Shown: positions 7,767-16,143 of the stretch, piece by piece
Numbering within the stretch: position 1 is the stretch's first letter
Layout: every line of letters starts with the position of its first letter
DNA from: Streptosporangium carneum
GTDB taxonomy: Bacteria; Actinomycetota; Actinomycetes; Streptosporangiales; Streptosporangiaceae
Reading direction: 5' to 3'
DNA length: 64,000 nt
NCBI RefSeq assembly: GCF_027922005.1
Contig: NZ_BSEV01000010.1
Span: 29,272 to 93,271, forward strand
The notes under the pieces: model-generated
What the model was told of the DNA's origin: nothing
Database searches by the model: none
The model's input: the letters and a program-made list of their open reading frames with translations, nothing else
Translations under genes and position numbers: made by a program

Positions 7767-8420
7767 GTGCAACGACTGGCCCTCTTCGATCTGGACAACA
7801 GCCTCGTGGAGCTCGATGAGGAGTTCCACGTTTGGGCCGTGGAGTTCGCCCAGGGACACGGTCTTGGACACGATGGCGTGAGTCGGCTGATTGGCCTTGA
7901 CCGTTCCGGCTATCCACATCGCGAAGTGTTCTTCACCAAGACAAAAGATCACTTCGGACTCCCCGGCTCGGTTGACGAACTCTGGAGCCGGTACCGCAGG
8001 CGCATGCCGTATATCGTCCGCTGTCGCCCCGAGGTCCTGAGCGGGCTGTCTCACCTACGGGTATCAGGGTGGCGAGTGGCGATCGTGACCAACCGGACGG
8101 CGGACAAGCGGTTGAGGAAGATCCGGCGGACGGGGCCGGCCGAGGCTGTGGACGCCATGGCGCTGTCGGGCATCGTGGGTGTCCGAAAACCCGAAACGAG
8201 GCTGTTCGAGATCGCGGCCGAGCGATGCGGGATGGCTCTGTCCAGCGGCGGTTGGGTAGTCGGTGACAGTCTCACAGCGGACGTCGCCGACGGACGGTCG
8301 GCAGGTCTGCGAACGATCTGGATCGACAAAGGCACCCGGCAGACCAGGAGCGCGAGGCGGACCACACCGTCACCGATGTCCTGGAGGCCATGGAGAGCCT
8401 GCAGAGCAGTGATCCTTTGA
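7767..8420 (+). pseudogene. HAD-superfamily phosphatase (copy 2), C-terminus frameshifted
   Basis: This is a paralogue of the gene at 3863, with motif I FDLDNSLVE, motif II Thr in IVTNRTADK, motif III RKPE and motif IV GDSLTADVADG. After WIDKG the frame departs: the annotated tail is Arg/Trp-rich and unlike copy 1. Reading one base back from about 8333 gives HPADQEREADHTVTDVLEAM, which aligns with the VVTDVIDAM end of copy 1. That frame runs to a TGA overlapping the ATG of the next gene at 8440. A one-base deletion (or sequencing error) is therefore likely. The catalytic core is intact, so a slightly altered protein may still work. GTG at 7767 is the start. Confidence 0.8.
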
Positions 8421-8439
8421 TCAACTATGGTGACCGGCC

Positions 8440-9270
8440 ATGAGATTCCTCATTGTCGGTGGCAGCGGTTTTCTCGGCGGCGAACTCGCCCGGCAGTGTT
8501 CGGCGGCCGGGCATGAGGTGACCGCGACCTACCTCGCCCGACCAGGAGAGATCGCGGGTGTTGAGTGGTCGCCGCTCGATGTGCGCCGACGAGAGGACGT
8601 CGACGCGCTGGTCAGCGCGTTCCGTCCAGAAGTGGTGATCAACGCCGCGTACCGGCAGGCGGATTGGGCGACCACGGCGACGGGAGCCGCGAACGTGGCT
8701 CTGGCCGCCTCTGCGGCAGGTGGGCGGCTGGTCCATGTGTCCAGTGACGCGGTCTTCTCCGGTGCCGCGATTCGCTATGACGAGACGTGCGTCCCCGATC
8801 CGATCAGCCCGTACGGTGCGGCCAAGGCCGCCGCCGAGACGGTGGTGAGCGCGATCGCGCCGACCGCGGTGACAGCCCGGACATCCCTGATCATCGGCGA
8901 CGGCGGTTCCCCACACGAGGCGCTGGTGCACTCCCTGGCCACCGGCAGGGCGCAAGGAGTGCTGTTCACCGACGAGGTGCGGTGTCCCGTGCATGTCGCC
9001 GATCTCGCCGCGGCGCTCCTCGAACTCGCCGCGTCCGAGTATCACGGCATCCACCATGTCGCCGGAAGCGATGCGATGAGCCGATACGAGCTGGGGCTGC
9101 TCATCGCCCGACGTGACGGCCTCGACGCCGACCGACTGCCTTCGGGCCTGCGAGCGGACAGCGGCGTGCCCGGCCCGATAGACGTGCGTCTGGAGTGCGG
9201 CATGACTCAGCGACGGCTTCGGACCAGGTTGCGTGGCGCGCGGCGGTTCCTGGGTGAGGCGCGTCGGTGA
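8440..9270 (+). CDS. NAD(P)-dependent sugar-nucleotide reductase/epimerase (RmlD-like extended SDR)
   Basis: A 276-aa extended SDR protein. The N-terminal Rossmann motif reads GGSGFLGGEL. NAAY follows beta-4, SSDAVF carries the catalytic Ser region, and YGAAKA holds the Tyr/Lys pair. The pattern of INAAYRQAD and VHVSSDAVFSG is closest to dTDP-4-dehydrorhamnose reductase (RmlD) relatives, but no other sugar-nucleotide genes are nearby, so the substrate is unknown. Its ATG overlaps the ancestral stop of the upstream HAD gene (ATGA), suggesting the two were translationally coupled and act in one small-molecule pathway. Confidence 0.88.
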   Translation: MRFLIVGGSGFLGGELARQCSAAGHEVTATYLARPGEIAGVEWSPLDVRRREDVDALVSAFRPEVVINAAYRQADWATTATGAANVALAASAAGGRLVHVSSDAVFSGAAIRYDETCVPDPISPYGAAKAAAETVVSAIAPTAVTARTSLIIGDGGSPHEALVHSLATGRAQGVLFTDEVRCPVHVADLAAALLELAASEYHGIHHVAGSDAMSRYELGLLIARRDGLDADRLPSGLRADSGVPGPIDVRLECGMTQRRLRTRLRGARRFLGEARR

Positions 9271-9485
9271 TCAGTAGCCCGTTGCGCCTGTCCGTCCCCA
9301 TGCAGCCGAGGGCGGTCGTGTGCAGCCGTAGGTGTGATCACGGAGCACAGACGGGACAATCTTGAGGGCGTTCGCCCACTTCACCGGGCGGTTTCCGGGC
9401 GTTTCGGGACCGCTTCGCCGTAGGGCGGGGACGCGCCTCCGAGAAGGTGCTGTTCGGCACTCTCCAGCTGGGTCAGACAGGTCGC

Positions 9486-10256
9486 ATGACAGAGAAATCA
9501 GCAGCTGAACGCCCCCTTCCACCGATCGCCGATCGGCAGACCTGGCAGGCGAAGATCGACGAACTCCGGGTCAGGGAGAAGGCCCACACCAGGGCCGGGG
9601 ACGCCCTGGCCGCCGAACGCCGTCGGCTGCCGATGGTCGAAGTCGATCCGCAGACTCCGCTGATCGGAGCCGACGGTCCGGTGCCGTTGGTCGACGTCTT
9701 CGACGGCCGGTCCCAACTGATCGCCTACTTCCAGATGTGGCACACCGGCAGGCCCGCGGCGGAGCAGTGCGAGGGCTGCACCCTCTCCACGGCCCACATC
9801 AACGAGTTGTCCTACCTGCACTCGCGGGACGTCAGCTACGCCACCTTCTGTCAGGGACCGTACGAGGAGAGCTCTCGCTATCGCGACTTCACAGACTGGA
9901 CGATTCCCTGGTACTCGGTGCCGCAGGACGCCGTGGACCGGTTGGTCGCAAACCGGCACTTCGGCATCCTGGTCACCTGTCTCCGGGACGACGACAAGGT
10001 CTACGAGACCTACTGGACCACCGGCCGCGGCAACGAACCGATGGCGCCGTCGTACGGACTGCTGGATCTGACCGTCCACGGCCGACAGGAGTTCTGGGAG
10101 GACTCGCCGGACGGCTGGCCTCAGCATTGGGGTTCCAAAGGTGGCCGGTTTCGGCTGGACGGCCGACCGACCGCCCAGTGGTCACGGATCGAGGCCGGAC
10201 GCAACGACGACCTCGGCACCTCACCCGATGATCATCACCAACCGCACCGCCACTGA
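9486..10256 (+). CDS. DUF899 family thioredoxin-fold protein
   Basis: A roughly 256-aa member of the DUF899 (AhpC/Tsa-like, thioredoxin-fold) family, common in actinobacteria and without an established reaction. Characteristic stretches are LPMVEVD near the N-terminus, LIAYFQMWHTG, the paired Cys in QCEGCTL, a central FTDWTIPWYS, and the C-terminal DLTVHGRQEFWEDSP. ATG 9486 follows ACAGG by 4 bases. There is no signal peptide. A HAD gene fragment begins directly after the stop, so the gene sits between remnants of the duplicated HAD block. No redox partner is evident in the window. Confidence 0.85.
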   Translation: MTEKSAAERPLPPIADRQTWQAKIDELRVREKAHTRAGDALAAERRRLPMVEVDPQTPLIGADGPVPLVDVFDGRSQLIAYFQMWHTGRPAAEQCEGCTLSTAHINELSYLHSRDVSYATFCQGPYEESSRYRDFTDWTIPWYSVPQDAVDRLVANRHFGILVTCLRDDDKVYETYWTTGRGNEPMAPSYGLLDLTVHGRQEFWEDSPDGWPQHWGSKGGRFRLDGRPTAQWSRIEAGRNDDLGTSPDDHHQPHRH

Positions 10257-10344
10257 GTGAGCGTCCAAGAACTCCGCGCTCGACCGGAGCGGCCTTCCGC
10301 GTCGAGAGGCGTTCTTCGGCAAGGTTCGGGAGCGATTCGGACCC
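10257..10344 (+). pseudogene. HAD phosphatase fragment (third copy)
   Basis: In the frame from 10279 the bases encode LDRSGLPRREAFFGKVRERF. This matches the cap segment of the two HAD genes in the window (LDRNGLPHRELFFAKVRERF in copy 1). Just upstream, another frame encodes VSVQELR, which also fits that family, so a frameshift separates the two pieces. Motifs I to IV are absent. Only this 30-residue scrap survives, directly after the DUF899 stop. It shows a third member of the family once lay here. Confidence 0.75.
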
Positions 10345-10599
10345 CCGATCCGGTGCGTCCTTCGGGGCGGGGCGTTCAACGCGCTGTCACCTGCCGAAGC
10401 TCGGAGGAAGTGCCCGTGGAAGCGGTAGCCGTCTTGCCCTGTGACCGGCTTGTCCTCGTAGCGGAAGATCTTCGTGCCGTTCATTCCAGCGTCGATTCCT
10501 AGATGTTGATCTTCAGATGACCTCGATGACAGCCTGTGGGCGGTGACGGAGGCAACGGGCCCCGCACCGTCTCATCGCTGTTCGGAAGGTGATCGACCC
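10345..10599. other. Intergenic remnant region
   Basis: No intact gene is seen. A minus-strand reading through 10395-10490 (MNGTKIFRYEDKPVTGQDG and onward) has reasonable codon bias and may be a decayed gene start, but it soon turns into low-quality sequence. Its upstream codons are open too, so the ATG is not clearly the start. The last part holds the ribosome binding site of the secreted protein gene (GGAAGG before 10600). Confidence 0.4.
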
Positions 10600-11268
10600 A
10601 TGCGTTCCCTCGTCCTGTCCGCCGCCGTGGTCTCCACGGTCGCGGCCTTCGGCTTGGCCCTCGCGCCCGCCGCGGGCGCCACCCCGTCCCCCTCCCCTTC
10701 GCCTTCCGACTCTCCTTCCGCCTCTTCCAGCGGCGTCGGGCAGACCCCGCAGGGCGAGCAGCACTGCGTGATCCGCCCGAGCACCAGCAAGCGCCCCGTC
10801 AACGCGACCTGCTACCGCACTTTCGCCGAGGCCGTCGCCGACGTCACCGGAGGGAGGGTCACCGACGCTCCCGACCCCGCCACCATGACCAGCGCCGACC
10901 GCGCCGACCTCGACCGCCGCATCGACGCCGCCAACCGGGCCAACAAGCAAGTGAGCGCGCAGGCGGACGAGTACCCGATCCGTGTCGCCACCGCGTGGGA
11001 GCACGAGAATTATCAGGGCTCCAGCATGATGTTCGCGAGCAAGCAGGGATGCTACGGAAACTACAACGTTTACAAGTACGCGGAGCTGGCGTACGGATGG
11101 AACGACAGGATCTCCTCGATCCAAACCTTTGAGGGCTGCCGGGGCCTGCTCTACGAGCACACATACTTCGGTGGTTCCTACACCCAGCGGTTCGACAAGC
11201 TTGGGAAGCTCAAGGGAATGAACGACCGGGCCTCTTCCGCCCAGATCGGTTGGATGCCGAACGAGTAG
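10600..11268 (+). CDS. Secreted beta/gamma-crystallin-fold protein (peptidase inhibitor I36/SMPI-like)
   Basis: From the ATG at 10600 (GGAAGG about 8 bases upstream) the protein has a Sec signal peptide, a Ser/Pro-rich linker and a charged helical segment. A C-terminal beta/gamma-crystallin-like module follows. The Greek-key signatures are WEHENYQGSS, then GWNDRISSIQTF, and EHTYFGGSYTQRF with NDRASSAQI. Four Cys in the module and upstream region could form disulfides. The I36 family includes the Streptomyces metalloproteinase inhibitor SMPI, so inhibition of an extracellular protease is plausible but unproven. It is probably secreted and released. Confidence 0.78.
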   Translation: MRSLVLSAAVVSTVAAFGLALAPAAGATPSPSPSPSDSPSASSSGVGQTPQGEQHCVIRPSTSKRPVNATCYRTFAEAVADVTGGRVTDAPDPATMTSADRADLDRRIDAANRANKQVSAQADEYPIRVATAWEHENYQGSSMMFASKQGCYGNYNVYKYAELAYGWNDRISSIQTFEGCRGLLYEHTYFGGSYTQRFDKLGKLKGMNDRASSAQIGWMPNE

Positions 11269-11568
11269 GCGCTCGTCGCTCGGCCGGCTGAACGGCCGCC
11301 TGTCCCCGCAAGACATCCTGTTCGTGCCGCACACCGGCATCTCCTGGGAGCGCCTCTCCCAAGAGCCGGGGTGCGGCTCGGGCATGACCTGCCGGCGGCG
11401 GCTGATCGAACGGAACAAGGGCGTGTCGGAACCGGCCGAACAGGGCCCAGAGGACTGTTCCCGGACCGAGCAGGGCCGAGGGGGTGTGGCGCGGTCACCG
11501 CCTGGCCGGCTGGGCGGTGCCGCGCATCGGCCGAGCCCTCTTGATCATGTTGTCGTACGGTATGCCCC
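11269..11568. other. Intergenic region without a gene
   Basis: No supported gene or RNA is seen in these 300 bases. A weak inverted repeat (CGGCC/GGCCG) follows the upstream stop. The SMI1/KNR4 gene has no clear ribosome binding site; its ATG stands a few bases after TATGCC, so leaderless transcription is possible. Confidence 0.4.
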
Positions 11569-12180
11569 ATGAGCATCCTCCATGTCCCCAGTGACGCGCT
11601 TTTCCCCTGGCGCGACCTTCTACGACACGTGGGCCGGCTGGCCGTTGAGCGTGCGTACGGGGATGACCTCGAACACCTCACAGCTGAGGATTCCCAAAAC
11701 TGGCCGGGCTCGCCGGGGGCCGCCGAATCCGAGCTCGTACGGCACGAGCAGCGCCTCGGTGTCCGTCTGCCGCCGAGCTACAGGGAATTCCTCCAGGTCA
11801 CCAACGGCTGGGACGAGTACGGCATCGCCGGTGGCCCCCTGCTGCCGCTCACTGGGATCGGCTGGCTTCGTGATCTCGATCCGGGGCTGGCCGACATGTG
11901 GTCATCCCCGGACTGGAAGCCCGTGAGTGTGCCCGATGAGGACTACTTCGTTTATGGGGAAGAGCAGGACACGGTCCATCTCCGGCCGGAGTACCTGCCG
12001 GACACTCTCCAGATCGGCGAGTACGACGACGGCACATATCTCCTCAACCCTCACATCAAAACCCCGGATGGTGAGTGGGAGGCGTGGTACCTCGCGCCCT
12101 GGCTGGCCGGGGCCGAACGCTGCCGCTCCTTCTGGGATCTCATGAACAGTCAGTTGCGGGAGTACGTAGAGGCTCCGTAG
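11569..12180 (+). CDS. SMI1/KNR4 family protein
   Basis: The 203-aa cytosolic protein carries the SMI1/KNR4 (SUKH) fold. E-x-x-L-G-V-R-LPPSYREFL-x-x-NGW is seen at about residues 56-81, followed by the acidic DYFVYGEEQD region and the FWDLMNSQL end. SUKH proteins are often immunity proteins against polymorphic or contact-dependent toxins and otherwise act as interaction scaffolds. No toxin gene with a nuclease or RHS-type domain is adjacent, so it may be an orphan immunity or housekeeping member. Codon use resembles that of its neighbours. The start follows the only ATG that keeps the N-terminal helix. Confidence 0.88.
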   Translation: MSILHVPSDALFPWRDLLRHVGRLAVERAYGDDLEHLTAEDSQNWPGSPGAAESELVRHEQRLGVRLPPSYREFLQVTNGWDEYGIAGGPLLPLTGIGWLRDLDPGLADMWSSPDWKPVSVPDEDYFVYGEEQDTVHLRPEYLPDTLQIGEYDDGTYLLNPHIKTPDGEWEAWYLAPWLAGAERCRSFWDLMNSQLREYVEAP

Positions 12181-12423
12181 GGACTCCTGTGGTCCGCCGA
12201 CGACCTCGGCCTCGCCGTGGAAGAACCGGCGCAGGCGCGTCTGGTCGCCGCACTCGTCCCGAACGAGGGCACGAGACGGTGCGTCCCTCGAGTGGAACAC
12301 CCGATGACCCGCCGTCTGGGCGGCGTTCGCCCGGTGACCAGGCGTTTTTGCTGACCTTCAAGTGAGACACAAGGGCGTTCTGCGACTTTTGGCAATGGAT
12401 GCCGAGATCGCAGGAGATTTTCT
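12181..12423. other. Intergenic region with possible gene scrap
   Basis: No intact gene is seen. The first 90 bases read openly on the plus strand (LLWSADDLGLAVEEPAQARL and beyond) with good codon bias but no start, so they may be a decayed reading frame. GGAG about 7 bases before 12424 serves the next gene. Confidence 0.35.
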
Positions 12424-13275
12424 ATGGGGGTTCGTAACTTCTTCCCGGCCGGCCGGACGCGCGGGCAGACGACGCCGTTTCTGTCGTACGCGTCCGGACT
12501 GGGAAGGGGCCTGGAGACCATGCGGCTCGATCCGCGGGCCATCGGGGAGACGAAGGAGATCTCACGGGGAGAGAGGGTGCACTTGCACGGGCCCGTCGAG
12601 ACCACGCTGGATCCGGAGACCCGGGTGGAGCCGCCGCGCTCCCGGCGAACCGCCTGTGTGGCGTACTCGGATGTCCTCGAAAAGGACGACGAGAAGGCGA
12701 CCTTCGTCCCGCCGGCGAGCGGAGAAGCCGAGACGTCCGGCGGGACCACCGCGGCGTCCGGCGGGACCACCGCGGCAGACGCCTGGCAGGGTCTCAGAAG
12801 CCGTGCGCCTGCCCGGCCGAAGACGGCTGCCATCGCTGTCTTCACCGCGGGCGCCACGATCGCACTCGTCACCCTGGTCGCGTTCGGCGCCGCGCTGGAC
12901 CAGGTCTGGCTGATGCCCCCGCTCGTCGCCAGCGCCGCTCTGGTCTTCGGCGCGCCGACTCTGCCGCTGGCTCAGCCGCGAAGCGTGATCGGCGGTCAGC
13001 TGCTGGCGGCGCTCACCGGCTTCGCCGTACTGGCCGTCGCCGGCTCCTCCATCTGGGCCGCCGCCGTCGCCGGCGGCCTGGCCCTCGGGGTCACGGCCCT
13101 GACTCGTACGCCGCACTCGCCCGCCGCCGCCACCGCGACGATCGTGGTCGCCCAGCAGCAGCCCTTGGTGCCGTTCCTGCCGATACTCGTCGCCGCGACC
13201 GTCGTCCTGGTGATCTTCGGCATGCTCATCGGACGCAGCGGGGTGACACCGCGCTACCCCACCTACTGGTGGTGA
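12424..13275 (+). CDS. HPP-family integral membrane protein with long N-terminal extension
   Basis: The C-terminal 150 residues hold four transmembrane helices with the HPP-family signature. WLMPPLVASAALVFGAPTLP is followed by LAQPRSVIGGQLLAALTGF, and the end is LPILVAATVVLVIFGML. Some HPP proteins are implicated in nitrite transport in chloroplasts and cyanobacteria, but most bacterial ones are unassigned. The first 130 residues are soluble, charged and unlike the family; they include a short duplicated ETSGGTTAASGGTTAA stretch. GGAG precedes the ATG by 7 bases, so the extension appears to be translated. It may be a regulatory or fusion segment. Confidence 0.75.
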   Translation: MGVRNFFPAGRTRGQTTPFLSYASGLGRGLETMRLDPRAIGETKEISRGERVHLHGPVETTLDPETRVEPPRSRRTACVAYSDVLEKDDEKATFVPPASGEAETSGGTTAASGGTTAADAWQGLRSRAPARPKTAAIAVFTAGATIALVTLVAFGAALDQVWLMPPLVASAALVFGAPTLPLAQPRSVIGGQLLAALTGFAVLAVAGSSIWAAAVAGGLALGVTALTRTPHSPAAATATIVVAQQQPLVPFLPILVAATVVLVIFGMLIGRSGVTPRYPTYWW

Positions 13276-13595
13276 CGACCACCGACGCCGAAGATCCTGA
13301 GTGCCTCCGCCGCCGGCGGAAACCCAGCCCCGATCTGCCGGGTGAAGCATGCCGGTCGTCCACCGCGCCGCCATGGAGTCATGAGACGACGCTTCAGGTT
13401 CGGCCCGGCGGCCGCCGCCCCCACTCGCTGAGCCGCAGCTCCTGATCGCCACGGTTGTCGGCGCAGGCCACGGCCCGCACCGCCGCCTCCCGTCCTGGTC
13501 CGACGAGCCACCGAGTACGGCGAGCTGTCTCCTCAGCTGCCGTGTCCCCGGGGGAAACGGCCTCGGAGGTCGTCGCTCGGGGTACGTTGGGGCCG
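13276..13595. other. Intergenic region without a gene
   Basis: No supported feature is seen, apart from the in-frame upstream extension of the transglycosylase gene (open from 13455). I consider the extension untranslated because it has no ribosome binding site and precedes the signal peptide by far too many residues. Confidence 0.4.
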
Positions 13596-14684
13596 GTGAG
13601 GGATCAGCGCGCGGGGTTCGCACGGACGGAGTGTGGCCGCGGGACGAGCAAGGAGACGGCGCCCGGGCGACCGGACGCCTCGGGCAGGACGGCGGGCACG
13701 GACGTGGGGACGAGCACACGCGTGGGCGGGTGGCGTGGGAGGCCGGTGGTCGCCTCGCTCGTCGGCCTGACTGTGGCGATCTCCGGCTGTGCCCCCTCGC
13801 AGGGGGCCGCCTCGCCGGTCGCCCCCGCGCGGACGGTGACACAGTCGGCTCCCGCGCAGTCGGCGACACCGTCGGCGAAGGAGAAGGCGGAGGAGAAGGA
13901 ACCCCCGCGTCAGGCCCCGGCCCTGCCCGCTCCGGACGAGGCGATCCCCAAGGACCCGGCGCAGCTGGCCCGTTCCCTGTCCGGCACCGTCACGGAGCTC
14001 CGGCGCGCCGTGGACGACTGGAGACGCGAGGGAGACCCCGCCAAGGGGCAGCCGCCCGAGGCGGTGGTGCTGCTGGCCCTGCACCAGCAGCGCGTTTACC
14101 GCTACCTCGCCCGCAACCCGAAGGTCGCCTCCCGCACCTACGCCAAGCTGCCGAAGGCCCTGGCCGGGCAGGCGAAGGACAACGTGACAGCCGCCAGGAA
14201 CCTGCTCTCCCTCGTCCATCCGGTCAGCAAACCGGCGAAGTTCCGCGTCCAGCCGCCCGAGCCCGCGGATGTCCTGCTCGGTCACTTCCGGCACGCCGAG
14301 CGCCGGTTCGGCGTCGACTGGGAGGTGCTGGCCGCGGTGATGTTCGTCGAGACCAAGTTCGGCCGGGTGAGGTCGCCGAGCTACGTGGGCGCGAAGGGGC
14401 CCATGCAGTTCATGCCGGGAACCTGGGCCGCCTACGGCATGGGCGGTGACATCCAGGACACCCGGGACGCCCTGCTCGCCGCGGCGAACTACCTGCACGC
14501 GTCGGGGGCGCCGCGTGACTACCGGCGCGCGCTGTACGCCTACAACCACTCCCAGGCGTACGTCGACGCGGTGCTGCTGCACGCGGGCCAGATCAAGAAG
14601 GACATCAGAAACTACTACGCCTACTACAACTGGCAGGTCTTCGTGGTCACCACCCGCGGCGACCGCCGCCTCACCGGCCCCTGA
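13596..14684 (+). CDS. Lytic transglycosylase lipoprotein (SLT domain)
   Basis: A cell-wall lytic enzyme that cleaves the MurNAc-GlcNAc bond. A lipobox is visible as LTVAISGC, so the mature protein is membrane-anchored outside. A Ser/Ala/Pro/Glu linker, a helical segment and the C-terminal SLT domain follow. The likely catalytic Glu is in MFVETKFGRV; GAKGPMQFMPGTW and YNHSQAYVDAVL complete the fold. GTG 13596 is given as the start, but GTG 13722 would leave an ideal 23-residue lipoprotein signal and may be the true one. The downstream minus-strand beta-propeller genes converge on it. Confidence 0.85.
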   Translation: MRDQRAGFARTECGRGTSKETAPGRPDASGRTAGTDVGTSTRVGGWRGRPVVASLVGLTVAISGCAPSQGAASPVAPARTVTQSAPAQSATPSAKEKAEEKEPPRQAPALPAPDEAIPKDPAQLARSLSGTVTELRRAVDDWRREGDPAKGQPPEAVVLLALHQQRVYRYLARNPKVASRTYAKLPKALAGQAKDNVTAARNLLSLVHPVSKPAKFRVQPPEPADVLLGHFRHAERRFGVDWEVLAAVMFVETKFGRVRSPSYVGAKGPMQFMPGTWAAYGMGGDIQDTRDALLAAANYLHASGAPRDYRRALYAYNHSQAYVDAVLLHAGQIKKDIRNYYAYYNWQVFVVTTRGDRRLTGP

Positions 14685-14784
14685 CCTCGAGATCGACGCC
14701 ACCCTTTCCGGCACGCGGCACGCGGCACGCAGCACGCGAGACGCGGGACGCGTACGGGTCGGCTGACGCCTGGGGAGCGGTCCT

Positions 14785-16143
14785 TCAGCCCGTACGGCCA
14801 GGCGCGGGGAAACTCACCAGGCGCGTGCCATAGGGAATGTCCGCGGCGACCGGAGTGGCGGCTCCCGTGTCCACGTTGACGCGGTAGTAGTCGCTGGGCC
14901 CGTAGCCGATCGTGCGGATCACGAACTCGTCCGCGCTCGCCCACCCCTCGAAGCTGTCGAACTTCGCTGTGGCGGGCAGGGCCATGTCGCGTCGTCCGGT
15001 GCGCTCACCGTGCCGGATGAAGCCGTTCCTTTTGTCGTCGACCTCCAGCGCCGTCCTCCCGTCGGGGGAGATCTCCACGTCGAACTCGTCGTCCTCGGCT
15101 TCGAACACAAACCGTTCCCTGCCGTTGAGACCGACCGCCGCGGCATGGGAGGGGCCGGTGAACAGGAGACTTTCCGTGGTCGTCGACCATCCGGACAACG
15201 ATCTGAGAAAGCTGTCGGCGGGAACCCGCCGGAGGGCGCCGTCCCATACATAGAGGAAATCGTTGAGGTCGGCGTCATAGGTGTCGACGGCGAGCCGCCT
15301 GCCGTCCGGGGAGAAGGCGAAGCCGCCTTCGCGTCCCGTCACCACGGTGGTCCTCCCCGACGGGAGGTCGACGATGACGATCTTGTCGCGCTTCCGGCTC
15401 CGGTAGGCCAGCCGGTGGCCATCCGGGCTGATCGCGAGATCCTCCTCGGCGTCCTCGACGAGCAGCCGCTCGCCGGTCTCGGTGACCGCCACCCAGACGC
15501 TCCCCTCGGGAAAAGCCGCGGGGACGACGCTTGTGTCTCCCCGCTCGTCGAGGAAGGCGTGCCGGACCGCGGCCCGCGTGGGAAGGCGCAGCGGAGTCGC
15601 GCGCTCGGAGAAGGGGATCCGCGCCAGGGCGGGCCAAGACTCGGACGGCGAACTGAAGGACAACGGTGAGCCGGGAGACATGAGTGAGACGACGAGGAGG
15701 GTGAGCAGGACGGCGAGTGCGAGGCAGACGAATACCGGTCCCCACCTGCCGCCGGGCTTGCGTTCGCGGGGTTCCGGCAGGTCCCCGGTCATGGCCTGGA
15801 GTTCGGCGGCCAGGCTCGCGGCGTCCGTGCCCAGTGTGAGCAGCCCCTGCCTCTCCGCGCGTCGTACGGACTTCCTGCTTCGTCCGCACAGGTAGGCGGT
15901 CTCCTGCTCGGTCCGTCCGTCGTGGTGCAACGCGACCAGTACGGCCCGCTGCGTCCGGGACAGGCCGTCTCCCCAGGCGGGGTTCGGCCAGCGGCGAAGG
16001 CGGCTGAGGAAAGACCGGTAGAGCGTGAAGAACCCGTCCTCGCTGTGGCGGATGTTCGCCCTGTCCGCCATGCGGTCGGCGTATTCGGTCGGCCCGCCGA
16101 GCAGCGACGCGGTACGGCGGATCCGCTCGTCCCATTCGGACAT
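14785..16143 (-). CDS. Transmembrane beta-propeller protein with sigma-region-4-like N-terminus
   Basis: A roughly 452-aa protein in three parts. Residues about 1-110 are cytosolic and include SRTQRAVLVALHHDGRTEQE and then CGRSRKSVRRAERQGL, a helix-turn-helix arrangement like sigma-70 region 4. One transmembrane helix follows near 135-155. The remainder is an extracytoplasmic WD40/TolB-like beta-propeller with repeated SPDGHRLAY, SPDGRRLAV and SPDGRTALE blades. Its ATG shares a base with the stop of the preceding gene (TGATG), with GGAAAGG 8 bases upstream, so the two proteins are coupled and probably work together. A membrane-tethered sensor acting on transcription is an attractive reading but is inference. 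Confidence 0.7.
   Translation of the reverse strand: MSEWDERIRRTASLLGGPTEYADRMADRANIRHSEDGFFTLYRSFLSRLRRWPNPAWGDGLSRTQRAVLVALHHDGRTEQETAYLCGRSRKSVRRAERQGLLTLGTDAASLAAELQAMTGDLPEPRERKPGGRWGPVFVCLALAVLLTLLVVSLMSPGSPLSFSSPSESWPALARIPFSERATPLRLPTRAAVRHAFLDERGDTSVVPAAFPEGSVWVAVTETGERLLVEDAEEDLAISPDGHRLAYRSRKRDKIVIVDLPSGRTTVVTGREGGFAFSPDGRRLAVDTYDADLNDFLYVWDGALRRVPADSFLRSLSGWSTTTESLLFTGPSHAAAVGLNGRERFVFEAEDDEFDVEISPDGRTALEVDDKRNGFIRHGERTGRRDMALPATAKFDSFEGWASADEFVIRTIGYGPSDYYRVNVDTGAATPVAADIPYGTRLVSFPAPGRTG

Noticed and set aside
8325..8345. Programmed -1 frameshift in HAD copy 2
   Set aside because: No slippery heptamer or downstream pseudoknot is apparent near the shift point; simple base loss explains the sequence.
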